Source: Marthasterias glacialis
Taxonomy: Eukaryota > Echinodermata > Asteroidea > Forcipulatida > Asteriidae
DNA: 64,000 bases
Assembly (NCBI GenBank): GCA_911728455.2
Contig: OU452222.1
Span: forward strand, 9,756,108-9,820,107
Direction of reading: 5' to 3'
Shown here: in pieces, positions 24,801 through 37,200 of the stretch
Numbering within the stretch: the first letter of the stretch is position 1
Layout of the letters: each line of letters opens with the position of its first letter
The notes under the pieces: generated by a model
Told to the model about the DNA's origin: nothing
Seen by the model: only the letters and a program-made list of their open reading frames with translations
The model's database searches: none
Made by a program: the position numbers and the translations under genes

Positions 24801-27800
24801 CTTTAGTGCCCTCCCCTTAGGAGTATTGAACTTATTTAGAAGTAAACTATTTAGGAGTAAATTATACAGCTATCAAGCATCAATGGTTTTGGAAAGAGCA
24901 CATACATACATGGTCATGTTTTTGTATACAAAGGTAAGCTCCAATGGTTCAAAATTGCTCCCAACATAAGAAATTCATCAATTATTACAGAAACATTTTG
25001 TGCTATTCCTCTATTTGTAGAGGGTGTGGTAACTGGCCAGTCTAAGGAAGAGCGAAGCACTATCTGTCGAAGAGTCGCCGACATGATGAAAGAGACTGGT
25101 TTCCCATGGTGCATTGCTGCCTTGGAAGAGGTACATCAGTATTTTCCTTGATTTGTATTGCTTCGTCCCTTTTCTAAAACTGCAAATGCATACATGTATT
25201 TTGTGTCTGTACTATTTGGCTATGTTCTTGATAAACACAGTTTCACAGAATAGACCTGGCCATCTTGGTCATACTCTCGGTGTGCTATAGCTGTCATAAA
25301 ATAGGATTTTATCGTACAGATAAGGGGCCAAACTATTCGTGCCTTTCAACCTCAATTTGTTTACATTGACTTGAATGGAAGCAAAACAAGATAGCTGCTT
25401 TATGATAAAGGTCGTTGAATTTTTTTTTCCCCTGTTCATGACACTTGTGTCCTTGGGCAAGGCATTAATAATAACTATAATTTGCTTTTCATCACTCAGG
25501 AGTAAAATGGTTCCTGTGTGGGTAGAGATTGTTGATGTAAATGATCAGCAACATCTGTGCCCATTTCGCAGCTGGTGCTGCATACTCCAAATGAGTTGAG
25601 ATGGTGTTAGGAATGTTTAGGGCCCAATATACAGGGGTAGTAATAGTGAAAGGTGCTTTGATGAAATTGGTTTAAAATGAAAAAAATGACTAATAAATGC
25701 CTATTATAATTAACCAATGCTATGGCATATATTTACAGTCACTAGACATTCCTGCCAAGACCCCACCGACTCATCCTATGGGCAGTAACGCCTGTCAGGA
25801 AGGTGATGGTCTCCATAGTAACCAAGCACTGACTACAGATGAGCTGTCAGGAAAGCTGCATGAGATAAGCCTGGATACCAGACGAACGCATGAGTGTAGG
25901 GACTTGCTGGAATCTATGACCTCTCTCACAGCCAAGGAAGATCTCATCAAGAACATGAGGTGGGTTATGGAGGGACAAAACAGGCACTATGTCACAGATT
26001 GATGAAAGAGTAGTTACTTTTCTCCTCCTACAATGCAGTTTTTCCTCCAACAACAGGACCAAAACCTTGACCCAGTACCCCTGACTGACCCCATCAAGCA
26101 ATTTAAAAATATACAAACATTTTTTAACTGATGTATTTATTGCATCAGGGATAAATATTGACAAGATTTGGTTTTACCCTTCACCAGTAAGCACTGTATA
26201 CTTGGTGCTTTCTGTGTCCTGCGGAAAACAAAATCTGCAGGCATCTCTTGTCCCCAAGACCACTGAGCTTTCTCTATGATGAGAGCACAAACATGTACAT
26301 CTTTAACACTAATTCTAACCCAATGTTGGTTTGTTGTATGCCGATCAGCAATATCAGATTAACTTCATTTCTCTTTCAAATTACTTCTCCAACTAAGATG
26401 TATCATTGGGAACACTGAGGAACCAAATGATATGCCAGATTACAAATTGACATCAACATTTTCTATTGCTTAGGAACCGTCTGCTGGTGCACAAGGCTCA
26501 TCAGATGGGATATCATAAGATAGCTGTGGGAGACAGCGGGACCAGGCTGTCGTCAGGTATTCTTACTGACCTCGCTAAGGGACGAGGGGCAGCTATACCC
26601 CTTGGTATGGCCTTCGCTGATGACCGATGTGGGGACGTCACGTTGGTCAGACCCATGAGGTGGGTCAAAACTAGTGTCATGAATACAATGTTTGAAATAC
26701 AATACAGAAACTGATTTCCGTCCCACTATTTTTAAATCCATTTGGGACTTGAATCCACAACCTTCCCTATTCTAGTGCAAATGTCTGAACCATCAACCCT
26801 CAATCATGCCCAATGACAAGAGGCCAGCTTGATTCCAATACTCAGTAGTGAGTGGAATTAATTAAATCATTTGATTATTATTTTAATAACAATAAACCTT
26901 GTGTCTTTAACTTCATCAGTACCTAATTTCATGGCTCTGCTTACCACATAATTCTGCGCTTACAGTCACACCATTTTCCACTAAAGGGTTAGCACTGAAT
27001 GTTTGAAGTGAAAAATAATTAGTGACATGATATATACATATGCATGAGCAAAAATTCCTTGCTAACCTCTGAAATATGTTTTAAGCAAAGAACTTTCTGC
27101 TACTCTAAGCACTGATTTTTTTATTACAAAAAAAAACAGTCAAAGTATGGTGCATAAAAACACCCAGCAAAAACAGGATATAAAGGGTAATGTTTCCCAT
27201 TTAACAGTCTGCATCTCTCCACTTCATCTTTTCTTTTGTAAAACTAGGGAGTTCACAACCAAGGAGATTGTCATGCACAATTCACTTTTCAATGTGGACT
27301 CTTTGTTTCTACCAACTCTTTCAACCAAGGCTGGGGAGTATGCCAGCATTGACACACTCACTGAGTCATTTGTCAACAATCTACAGACAAATTTCCCATC
27401 AACTGTTAGTACTGTATTCAGGTTGGTCAAGTTAGTCAAATCTAAAACTCAAAACCCATTTTAAAAGATAATAATACTTGGACATGACTTCAGATGTCAT
27501 TCCTTTCAGTTAATTTCAAAGAAATTTATTCACAGAATTGAAGAAAGTTAACTTACAAATCACAATGTTTTAAACAATATTTGAGCATTTTGTATAATTA
27601 TTTATTTCTTTTTGGGTGGGGTTGGGAAGGAGAAAGAAGGGGAGGATCCTATTGGGTAATAACTGATTGTGCTCATTTCCTTTTGACACAGAACTGGGGA
27701 GAAAATGTGTGCTGCTGAAACAAGTGACTCTGAGCCAGCCCAGTGCTGTAGCATGTGTATGGTACGTTGGTCGTTTGCTCTATTGATTGAATAAGTGTTC

Positions 27801-29730
27801 ACCCCTTCAGAGACAAAAACAAACACATTGCTTTGTTTTCAATCTTACCAAATAACAAAGATAAATCAAATGGAGGCTTCCGTAACGTGTCATAGTGTCA
27901 AAGTGTCATAGTGTCAAAGTATAATAAAAGTATTTTTTATAAATATGCTTGTACCAACATAATGCCAAATGAGCTCTGAATCTGTAATATTTACAACAGT
28001 TTGTTGTTTTGTTTACAGTCGGCCTTAGACACAGCCGTGGGTAAGTCCTCAGCGCTCAGTGCAACCAGATTTTCCTTAAGAATGTCAAGGGAAGGATCAG
28101 TGGGCAAGACTCCATGTGGAACAGACAAGACAGACGATGCAACCTGCACTGATTCATCTTCAAGCCAGTGTTGTGGACAGGGGGATGGAAGTTGTCACAG
28201 CAACTCAAAGAAAGGGTAACTTTAAAGTTTTATTGAATCCTAACTGCTCAGGTCTCATACTTCACAGAGGTTTTGCTTATATCTATCGGACTAAATTTGT
28301 TATGTTTAGCATTGGTCTAAGCATATAAATAACACCATAATCAGAGTCAATATGGTTTACGAGGTGATGCGGCACAATCTGTAGCCAATCAAACCAGAAA
28401 CACTGCCGTGAGCACCTTCTCTTAAAAGATAAAGTGTACTAGGTGCTTTTACGTACATTTCACACAACACAGAACCTATGCCTTTTACATCCCATTCGAA
28501 GGACAAAGCAATTATGGTTAAGTGTCTTGCTCAAGGACACAAGTGCCATGACTAGGACCTGAACCTATCCCTAACATTGAGTTTGGCCGCGATACCCCGT
28601 TTGTGTGCTAGAAAGCCACTGATATTAGGGTCTAGCTCTATAATTGCTGAGAATATTATGTCCTGGGTATGTTTTTTTATTTCAGTGTATCTGTTGAGAG
28701 CCTTAGTAGAACATTGTGCTATGGGTGCCAAGTCACAGTGAGGGACATGGTAAGTAAAACACTTCCCAATATTGGCCTTTTTCTTTAAAGTTATAATAAA
28801 CAATATTTTTAGAAGAGTACTTTCATTCCCGTTCTCTAATCACAAAACACACCATACAACCACCTAAGTATTTCTATCTCAATATGTCAGGGTTCTACTG
28901 GACTGAGATGAACTTATTTTTTTGAACAGTCATATGACAATGAGATTGATTTTGAGGATGTGTCTTATTTTGCCAACAGAATGATGTTAGCTTACTCCCA
29001 AGCCATGTCATAGACGAAGCAGCAAAGCTTGATAGAAGGTAACAGTGTAACGTTTCTCAAAGGGCAAGGTGCAAACATTGGTAATAGAATAATGTCAAAT
29101 TTCACCAAAAGAAATCAGTAAAAATTGATTTGATGCCAATCATGGTTTGTAAATATTGTGAGTTTTAGTGAATACATGTAACCATTTATTAGGTGTACGT
29201 TTTAAAAAGCTGAGAAACTGTTAAACAATAAGGACTCTTTAAGCAAGATAAAATTCACTTAAAAAAAACAATGTGTAATGGCATATGTAAGTCCCTGGGG
29301 TCGATTTCAAAAAACTCTTCCTATCTTAGGACACGTCCTAGGCAATGCTAAGAGATAGGACTAGTCCTAAGTTAGGACGAGTAACTTAGGACTAGTCCTA
29401 TCTCTTAGCATTGCCTAGGATGGTCCTAAGTTATGAAGAGTTTTGTGAAATCGACCCCCGTACACTTTATGCAGGTGATGAAAGAGTTGGAAATCACTTG
29501 TTCCATGGGTTTGAATCTCACCAAAGCAGCCAGTGGAGTTTTTCCCTGCATGACTCAGAATTAACTGAGTATACTTAATCACACATTGATGTAAGGGGTA
29601 TAAACCAAAGTTATATTCTTTATCGCTGATGCAATTATACATCAATAAAATATTATTAGCCATTATTTTTTTTTCCAGATCCAAAATGCGTGATGAAATC
29701 AGTGACTTTTTGCTGAGTGAAGAGAGTTGA
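21893..29730 (+). CDS. CTU2: Cytoplasmic tRNA 2-thiolation protein 2, 14 exons
   Basis: CTU2 (Ncs2) partners CTU1 (Ncs6) and takes sulfur from URM1 to make the 2-thio group of wobble uridine in tRNA-Lys, -Glu and -Gln in the cytosol. Exons: 21893-21948, 23137-23211, 23758-23836, 24164-24223, 24631-24691, 25021-25130, 25739-25959, 26474-26659, 27248-27421, 27692-27761, 28019-28215, 28686-28749, 28980-29038, 29679-29730. All are GT-AG and in phase, giving 487 aa, near the roughly 515 aa of human CTU2. The start MCQV matches the vertebrate protein. Visible features are an N-terminal C-x2-C pair of pairs (C25, C28, C43, C46), the degenerate loop AFSGGQCSSAMV (74-85), the GRGAAIP and DDRCGDVTLVRPMR region in exon 8, and C-terminal C-x2-C pairs (C360/C363, C441/C444). 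The SGG loop lacks a full PP-loop signature, as is normal for CTU2. The first intron hosts repeat copy B. Confidence 0.95.
22097..22592 (+). repeat. Dispersed composite inverted-repeat element, copy B
   Basis: Palindromic block 22097-22360 (TTATCACACAAGCGTGAG to GAGTGTGATAA), followed by a second block bounded by TATCTTCCAGT near 22367 and ACTGGAAGATA near 22580. The whole lies in the first intron of CTU2. It shares order and motifs with copies at 1-272 and 54735-55125. Confidence 0.7.
26125..26235 (+). repeat. Dispersed 'GCATCAGGGATAAA' family member
   Basis: TTATTGCATCAGGGATAAA, then TTTTACCCTTCACCAGTAAG and CACTGTATACTTGGTGCTTT follow the same order as segment B at 10566-10965. It lies in a CTU2 intron. 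Confidence 0.45.
29297..29458. repeat. MITE-like inverted repeat (TAGGACTAGTCCTA family), long palindrome
   Basis: Ends GGGGTCGATTTCA and TGAAATCGACCCC are inverted repeats. The arms, with CTCTTCCTA, GCAATGCTAAGAGATAGGAC and matching complements, make most of the 162 bp a hairpin. It lies in the last intron of CTU2 and is related to 3465-3594. Confidence 0.8.
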
Positions 29731-30425
29731 TGAATGTATTCCAGCTAACCATTTCAGAGGGCTGTGGAACAGTTGACAACTTTCACATTTTGATAGCAGT
29801 CGAACCCTTTAAATTTGCCATGCTGAGCCAACTGTGTGAAATCTAGGAGTTCCTTGTTTAATTGGACGAAAATAACCACCAGCTTTTAAGTTCTTAGCTA
29901 ATCCAAGACCTATGCTATGTTTAATACATATGTTCAAACATGGGGTAAACAGTTTCAGGATATTGGTTTGTAGGACAAGTTTCACTATAAACAATCTGTC
30001 TGCTCATTGCTATGAGGTACTTATTTGCAATTTCATATTTGTCATAATTGACATGATTGAAAGGGCCGAAGCAAATCTGAAATGTGTATAACTCAGGGGA
30101 AAATAAACACCATAAATAAAAAAGAATTTCTGAACAACATCCATGGTTATCTTTGCCAAAAGAAAACTTTAAGGGAAGATATATCACCAGTAAACTCAAT
30201 TTACCAAAGGCTTCAACTTATCTTGGACCAGCTTTATAAAATCTTTACAAATTGTGCTGAGGACCTTGAACTGAACAGTTGTTTTTCAAAAGCATACTGC
30301 TAGAAAAGTACACTTTTTAAAAACCACTGTAGATACTTGTTAGCAAAAATTACTACTGTATATGCAGCAGGATACCATTATGTTTTTAACCTTTGGTGTA
30401 TTTTCATATATTTTGAATGGGTTAA

Positions 30426-30431
30426 AATAAA
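30426..30431 (+). terminator. Candidate polyadenylation signal downstream of CTU2
   Basis: AATAAA about 700 bases past the CTU2 stop. Another AATAAA group lies near 30102-30118. Which is used cannot be told from sequence alone. Confidence 0.3.
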
Positions 30432-30739
30432 CATTTATGATGTATTGAAAGTCATATCTAATGCTGTATTGTTTCAATTATCAGACTGTAACTTCTCACT
30501 TCAAACAGGTTAGATTACATTGAATTTTTATCTTGCTTCGAGCATATCAAAGGGTGTGAAATGAATGGTATTGAACTTTTATTATTAAAGGAAGGGAAGG
30601 ATGATTGGTAATGATCACATTGAATGGTCAAGGAAAGAACAAAGCCATGGTATTTTAAATACATCAAAAAAAGTTGCTGGTTTATAATTGTTCTGAGAGT
30701 ATCAATGATACTCAAGCTTGTACAAGTTTGGCTTCCTCC

Positions 30740-30757
30740 CCCCCCCCCCCCCCCCCG
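30740..30757 (+). repeat. Poly-C tract
   Basis: About 17 consecutive C between CTU2 and the Kelch gene; a simple homopolymer. Confidence 0.9.
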
Positions 30758-31199
30758 CCCTCAACCTTAGAGAGGATAACTGGGCAAACAATTTCCCCTT
30801 TTTGCAACAAAAGGTCGTCCATTTGTTACAATACTGTAATTATCTTCCCTCGAGCTTGAAGGTTGGCCATTGAAACAAAAATGACCAATCGTTGTTAGTA
30901 TTGTTGGACGTGATCAAGCAATAGAGGGCGCTGGTGCAGTTATTTTCTCCATGACCTTACCGTGACCGGTGGACCTCACCAGCTGTCATCACAAAAGGCA
31001 TGACTATTTTTTTCAGGTGCAGTACAATGTACGCAATCTTATGACCCCGCATGCGGGGAAATCGTCAAACATTAATTTATTCACTCAGCCGATACTGTGC
31101 GGTTGTTGCTAAATAAAAGCTCACTTATAAAATGTTGATGATGAACGAAATGGATTGTTTGTCTTGTAACTAGATTAGACTGTTGCAGTAGTCCTACTT

Positions 31200-31339
31200 C
31201 TATTCTAACGTTAGTTCTAGACTGAATTAAATCAGAGCGCCTGTCGTCCCATCAGACTCGGACTCGGAGACAGAGGAAGAGGTGGGATTGGGAATCGAAG
31301 AAATCCCAGAGATAACCGGAAGTTTGGATGATATGCAGG
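31200..31339 (+). other. Candidate 5' exon of the Kelch gene
   Basis: CpG-containing sequence ending at a strong donor (CAG|GTGAGG after 31339). A plausible acceptor, TTTGAAACTTACAG, precedes the Kelch coding exon near 32185. Splicing them leaves the Kelch ATG as the main start and creates a minimal ATG-CAG-TAA upstream ORF across the junction. One frame of this exon reads SDSDSETEEEVGLGIEEIPE, open to the donor, which is unusually protein-like. No ATG precedes it in frame, so I treat the exon as UTR. Confidence 0.35.
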
Positions 31340-31521
31340 TGAGGTATGATCACCACTAAACTAAACCGAATACTGGGACCCAACATCGCTCTGTTAACAT
31401 TTGTTCATCATCCGGCGAATGATGATGACCAAATCATGTTTACAAAAGAGCAATGCAGGGTCCCCTCCAGTTAGTGGCTTTTCGGAGTAGATCACCTCCA
31501 AGCGCCAGGATTATACACAGT

Positions 31522-31643
31522 TAGACCCAGTAACTGGGGCGCTGTACTCCTTTTTTGAGATTTTGACATTATCTGTCGTACTAGCACGACAGATAATGTC
31601 AAAATCTCAAAAAAGGAGTACAGCGCCCCAGTTACTGGGTCTA
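31522..31643. repeat. Perfect palindrome (foldback MITE)
   Basis: Arms of 58 bases (31522-31579 and 31586-31643) appear perfectly complementary with a 6-base spacer (ACTAGC). The ends are TAGACCCAGTAACTGGGGCG and complement. It lies between the candidate 5' exon and coding exon of the Kelch gene. A diverged relative with ACTGGACCC ends lies at 56031-56157. Confidence 0.9.
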
Positions 31644-31805
31644 TAATACAGTAACCAACTGTACTCTTCTTTTGTGTGACTAATTTATATTACCTGGTAA
31701 ATGGTAGGGTAATAACATCGACCATAATTATTCTTTTTTTTTTTAACCTATTTTAATATTTATGATTGTTTACGTTTTGTTTGCAAACTTTGTTTTACTT
31801 GTATC

Positions 31806-31970
31806 AGGCCTGATACTTCACGGAGGCAATGGAGGCAACTGCCTTCATTGCCCCTGCTGGTCATTGCCTTGGTGCCCTTGAAATGTTCCAATAGAAATTG
31901 ACAATTTCCTCATAGAGGTGCCCTTTATCAAGAAGAAAATGCCTTGGTGCCCTTGCCCTCTCAAGAACAA
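31806..31970 (-). repeat. Dispersed GGGGCACCAAGG repeat, copy 4 (inverted)
   Basis: Begins AGGCCTGATACTTCACGGAG, then GGTCATTGCCTTGGTGCCC and TTGAAATGTTCC, which is the reverse complement of the motif order at 17455-17585. A second GCCTTGGTGCCCTTG unit follows. It lies between the candidate 5' UTR exon and the coding exon of the Kelch gene. Confidence 0.6.
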
Positions 31971-32209
31971 ACAAAGCAATCAGTCCTGTTGTGTTACACG
32001 TACGTGACATGTACAACTTTTTGAACAAAATCTGCTACAAATATAATCTGTTTTAAAAAAATGTCACAAAAATATCAATCTCACAACACTACTGTACATT
32101 GGCAAGGTCACAGTTTATGAGTGGTGTACGGCAGCTTCATTGAAAATTAGTTGACAATTTGTTTTATCTGTTTGAAACTTACAGTAACCATTAACACACA
32201 AAGAAAATC

Positions 32210-33961
32210 ATGGAGTCCAACAATAGATCAAGTGACAGTGTGGAACATCAAAACCAGACACTTTTCCAGGATACCAATCAATCCACCGGTATCCTGAGCA
32301 ACTTGAACAACATGAGAAAGAAGGGTCAGCTGACGGATACTATAGTACACGTTGGTCACCACAGGTTCCCCTGTCATCGTGCAATATTGGCATGCTGCAG
32401 CGAGTACTTCCTTGCTATGTTCTCCAGTAACTTACGGGAGAGCGGGGAGGGAGAGGTGTACATCAAAAACATCAACCCAAAAGTTCTGGAGATGTTAATT
32501 GAATATGCATACACCTCAACGATTGTCATCAATGCAGCTAATGCTCAGGAGTTGTTGGAGGTTGCACATCGTCTGCAGTTTGAGAAGATTGTCAGAGCAT
32601 GCTGTGACTTCATTGAGAGCAATCTTGATCCATTCAATTGCCTTGGGGTGCTACAAATCGCCGACAAGCATTCCTGCAGTAGACTCTATCAGGCTGCCCT
32701 GAAATTTAGCCTGGAAAAGTTCGAGGAGGTTTGCCAACAGGAGGAGTTCCGACAGCTGTCTTCCAACCGGCTTGCGGAATATCTCTCCCATGATGCGTTA
32801 CATGTAAGAGATGAGGAGGCAGTTTATCACAGTCTCATGCTGTGGATGCAGTCTAATAAGGATTTCAATTCCTCAAGTTTGCATCTTATGTTGAGGTGTG
32901 TACGTCTTCATTATCTCAACCCAAAACTTCTTCAGTCTCTTGTGGACATCCCAGAAGTCTCCCAGTGTCAAAGTAACCTTGACTTAATCCGTGAAGCCAT
33001 AGACACTCAAAAGAGATTACAAAATAGTGCAGATGATTCACAGTGTGTAAGGTGTGCAAAGCCAAGGCTGTCCACCATGAAGGAGGTGATGGTGGTTGTA
33101 GGGGGTTACGGAGCAAATCATAGCTGTATCACCGACGTAAGATTCCTGAACCCTGTTGCCAAAAAGTGGGAGACCCTGACAAAGATCCCAGAACCCTTGA
33201 GTGGCTTTTCAGTTACAAACCTAGATAACTCCATCTATGTTATCGGTGGCAAACTGAAATCCACATTTTCCAGCTCTGTGTACAGATATGATTATGAGAA
33301 TGACAAGTGGCACACAATGGCAGACATGAGTTTTTCAAGGCAGTACCACAGCTCAGCTGTGATCGGGAAATTAATCTACGTAGCTGGAGGAGAACAAAAG
33401 TTTGAGTTTGTCTCTGAGGTGGAGAGCTTCAATGCCAGTACTAACAAATGGGCAACAGTCACAAACCTACCGCAGCCTGTTAGTGGTCCTGCTGTGGCAT
33501 CGCACCGTCTAAAACTTTACGTCATCGGGGGTCAAGAAAGCCAGTCCACCACCTATGGTCATATTCAATGTTTTGACACTGAGAAAGCACAGTGGACGAT
33601 CATTAAAACAGTCCCCATTATGAGTCGTCACTTTCCTGCCCTTATGCTTAACGGCTTCATCTACATTCTAGGAGGGTGTGGTCGCAATGGGATTCAAGTC
33701 TATGATCCAGACACAGACTCTTGCCTCCCACCAATGAACATGAGCAGCACAGAGAGGCATCTCTTTGCAGCTGTTGCAATCCAGAGCCGAAATCTGATCC
33801 TTGTGGCTGGGGGAATGCGTAACTACCAGGCTCTGACAACAGCAGAGGCATTCAATCCCCTCAGTAACTCTTGGTCCAGTGAGATTGAAATGCCCCATGC
33901 TCTCAGGGTGCATGGGTGCGGTGTGTCTATCCGCAAGTACTTAGGGCCACCTTTTTACTGA
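32210..33961 (+). CDS. BTB-BACK-Kelch protein (KLHL family)
   Basis: Probable substrate adaptor of a CUL3 ubiquitin ligase: in this family the BTB domain binds CUL3 and dimerises, and the Kelch propeller binds substrate. It is a single 583-aa coding exon. The BTB domain spans about 31-140 (LTDTIVHVGHHRFPCHRAIL at 41-60, then FLAMFSSNLRES) and the BACK domain about 145-250. A CVRCAK cysteine pair lies near 279. Six Kelch repeats follow, each with the GG doublet: VMVVVGGYG, SIYVIGGKL, LIYVAGGEQ, KLYVIGGQE, FIYILGGCG, LILVAGGMR. Length and order fit KLHL proteins. I cannot assign the orthologue; KLHL24-like is possible. The start ATG is the first in frame and follows a good splice acceptor. An intronless coding region is common in this family. 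Confidence 0.93.
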   Translation: MESNNRSSDSVEHQNQTLFQDTNQSTGILSNLNNMRKKGQLTDTIVHVGHHRFPCHRAILACCSEYFLAMFSSNLRESGEGEVYIKNINPKVLEMLIEYAYTSTIVINAANAQELLEVAHRLQFEKIVRACCDFIESNLDPFNCLGVLQIADKHSCSRLYQAALKFSLEKFEEVCQQEEFRQLSSNRLAEYLSHDALHVRDEEAVYHSLMLWMQSNKDFNSSSLHLMLRCVRLHYLNPKLLQSLVDIPEVSQCQSNLDLIREAIDTQKRLQNSADDSQCVRCAKPRLSTMKEVMVVVGGYGANHSCITDVRFLNPVAKKWETLTKIPEPLSGFSVTNLDNSIYVIGGKLKSTFSSSVYRYDYENDKWHTMADMSFSRQYHSSAVIGKLIYVAGGEQKFEFVSEVESFNASTNKWATVTNLPQPVSGPAVASHRLKLYVIGGQESQSTTYGHIQCFDTEKAQWTIIKTVPIMSRHFPALMLNGFIYILGGCGRNGIQVYDPDTDSCLPPMNMSSTERHLFAAVAIQSRNLILVAGGMRNYQALTTAEAFNPLSNSWSSEIEMPHALRVHGCGVSIRKYLGPPFY

Positions 33962-34290
33962 AGCATTGAAACTAAAATCCTTCGTGAGCTGTCTGGAATC
34001 CTTCAAGGTACAGGCCATTACCTATAGGCAGATTAGAACAATCCTTTCAAATCTACGAGTTTGCAGTTCCACAGTGACTAAAATTGCACTGACCACAGGA
34101 ATAAGAAACCACACATTTACTTAGTGTGAGGACAGGCAAACCAAACCAATCTTAGCAAAGTCTAAAACATTTAGGTATTGAGTTATAGTGGAGTATATTG
34201 TAGTTAGGGACAGCGCCTTGCCAGAACACCCAGTCAGTCACAATCACATGATGTATAATTAATGTACCTTGGATTGCTCATGGATAATTG

Positions 34291-34296
34291 AATAAA
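34291..34296 (+). terminator. Candidate polyadenylation signal of the Kelch gene
   Basis: AATAAA about 330 bases past the stop codon. A second AATAAA near 34676 is an alternative. Motif seen, use inferred. Confidence 0.4.
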
Positions 34297-34299
34297 AAA

Positions 34300-37200
34300 A
34301 AACAGTTATCCAAACACTGTTTTGAGGGAATTGTACTATGTATTGCAAATGCATACATGTACGTGAAAAGGATTTTTATGTTAGGCCTACATGATCTGAA
34401 ATGTTAGAGAATTAATAGTGGTGCTACTATTGCAAAGGTATTTAGACACTGAAAGTGACAAATTGCAATTCATGTTCACAAAATGCACATACATGTAACT
34501 TAGCAAATAGAGCTTATTCTAACAAAGACAAACTTTAAAGAAAATTGAAACAATAGTTTAATAAATCGTAATCTAAACCAAAAGGAAATTCATTTAAAAA
34601 CCATCTTGCAAATTGCATTATATACAATGTGCAGTTGAAACAATGTAATTCAAAACTTTAAAACTTAATCATTTGAAATAAAACATGTTGTGAACTCCCC
34701 TACTATAGCTCAACTAAAGGGGAACAGCGTGCCCTATTTGAGATTTTTGCTGTCTATTCATGGTATTTCCATTTACAGTTTTAAGAAAATTTGATATTTA
34801 GTTGGAGTTTATAGGGCCTCCGAGGCAATAGAGTTCAAAGGCATGTTAGTTTTTGCTACGAGTTATTAAAATGGTACATGGGTACTCGATACCTGTAATA
34901 CCTGCAAATGAAGTTGTTTTATTATATATTTTCAAAATATTTATTCCTAATCATTTCTTGAAAAATAAGGTTCTGAGAACTAATGTCATCATATATGACA
35001 AACCATTTTTTTTTTTAACTTACAGTGAATGAGCTAACATGTACATATTGAAAAATGGTTCTGCAACCCACGATTATTTATTAAAACACCTTTAATTGAT
35101 GTAGTAATTGCATCAAGGTAAAAAGCAACAACAACAAAACAAAAACAAAGTGGTTTTACCTTCACTCCAATAATGTGTGATGAAGCACTGCAGCTCTGCA
35201 TTCTTAAAACCAGATTTATTAACTGAGCATGCCCGGTGAAGAGGCCAGTTGGAATCCTGCTTTTAGCAGCTGGTACTGTAAACAACTTTATGATTCCTGT
35301 TTAACAATTTCTTGAAGATAAAAAGGGTGTAGATTTTGAGTCAAGTAAAATAAAATTAAGATTTGTCAACTGGTCTTTCACTTTTCAAAAGGGCTCTGCT
35401 TGCCCCAAAATATGCTCATGGTAAGCATGTTTCATAGGTTGGGAAGGAAATACTGTACTTGTGGTTTTACTAAAGGCATGTATTGCTTACAAAGCAAGCA
35501 CACTTAGCGCAGAAGTTTGGCACTGACCATGTAAGCTCAAAACTGCGCTGTAAACAGAGCCATGGAATTGGGCCCTGTCCCCTGTTACTCCTTTAAATGC
35601 AATACATTATTAATGTATTTTAAAATAATTCAAAAATTATGCAAAAGGTACCATTGCAAAAGCAAAAGGAAACCCATTCGCCTTTTTGAGAAATGGTGGA
35701 CACTACATGAGTGCAATATTTGGATTGGGTGTACACATTCAGACAGATTTACCCAATTCAAATAGTGAACTTGTAATGTGTCCACCATCTCAAAAAGGCT
35801 AATGGTACTTTCCTTGGGTGCTGACCTTGGGGTCAATTTTAGGCATGCATTCTAACCCAAACAGATTTGGTTTTGTACAACTGAGCCTACAATTTTGCTC
35901 AAAGAGACAATCGGATTTGAAATCAATTGCAGACTATTAAGTTGACATTATTATGTATCTACATGTACTTATTAACTAGACTAGAGTGCTAACTTGCCTT
36001 GTGTGTTGAAGCTATGTGGGTGCATCTATGTTTGTGTACATGAGTATAAAAACCTTGGAATATTGTGTGGCTGTCTTTCATTGGCAATGCGGTGTCAATT
36101 CAAGTAATTAAGGTACATTTACTTTACCTAACTCTAGATTTCCAAAAGACTGTTCCTGACAGCATGTGAATGTACATCATTGACATTAATAATACATTGT
36201 AACAATTCATCTTTCATGTGTTTTTGTGGGCAACAATGGTTGAAAGAGATTTAAGTGTAAATTATTGAAAAAAGATGCGTTCAATTATCATGATTTTATA
36301 AAGGATTATGCAAATTATGTAAGATAATTTCTTCAAACCGGAATGAAAATATTTTGTACTGATTTTGTGTGTGTTTTTTAATGTTCTGCAATACAAAAAT
36401 TATTAATCAGTTCAGTAATTTGAAAATCTTATTCAAGAAATGTTATTTCTCGATAAATGTCAAATAAGTGCCTGCTACTTAATTCATAAAAATCAAAATG
36501 TATGATAACTTAATATGATAAATAACTTTATGTAACCATTTTTTGAAATGAAAGTGAATCTACGCAAATAAAATGTACAGTAGCCTACTAAGCATGCAAT
36601 AAAGACGGTTTTCAAGGTCAAATTAATTTTTCCCACTTTTATAAAGATTCTATCCGATAATCTAATAGATAGAGTCCTTACAATGAAAGTGGGAAACAAT
36701 TACAAGTGTCTAACCTCACGTTAAAATGGTATAAAATGTCATTTTATTTTAAACATGACATCAATGGATATCAACAAAATGGGTCTGAACATTCCAAAGA
36801 GAAAATTTAGCCTCAGTCAAAAGGTAAAGTTCCACGCCTTTTTGATCATCATCGAAATTCACGAATGAACTAATAGATTTCCTGTACAAAAATGTAGAGA
36901 CCCATACATGTATTTGAAATGTGACAGCATTAGATGTTGTAGGATGTTGAATCAAAAATTCGCACTGGAAGGGTATAAAATACAATGGCATTTCACACTA
37001 ATTTCAACTCGAGGTTAGAGACTGGTGTTTTTTTCCCCAACTTTTATGAGGACTCTATTGGAAAATGATTGCATCACAAAACTTAATTCGACCTTAGAGC
37101 CCCTCTTTAAAGTTATAATATATCATTAGTTTTTGAAAGAGTAAATTCAACCATACTGCACATCATTCTACCAACCTGTGGAAATTTCATCAAATAAAGT

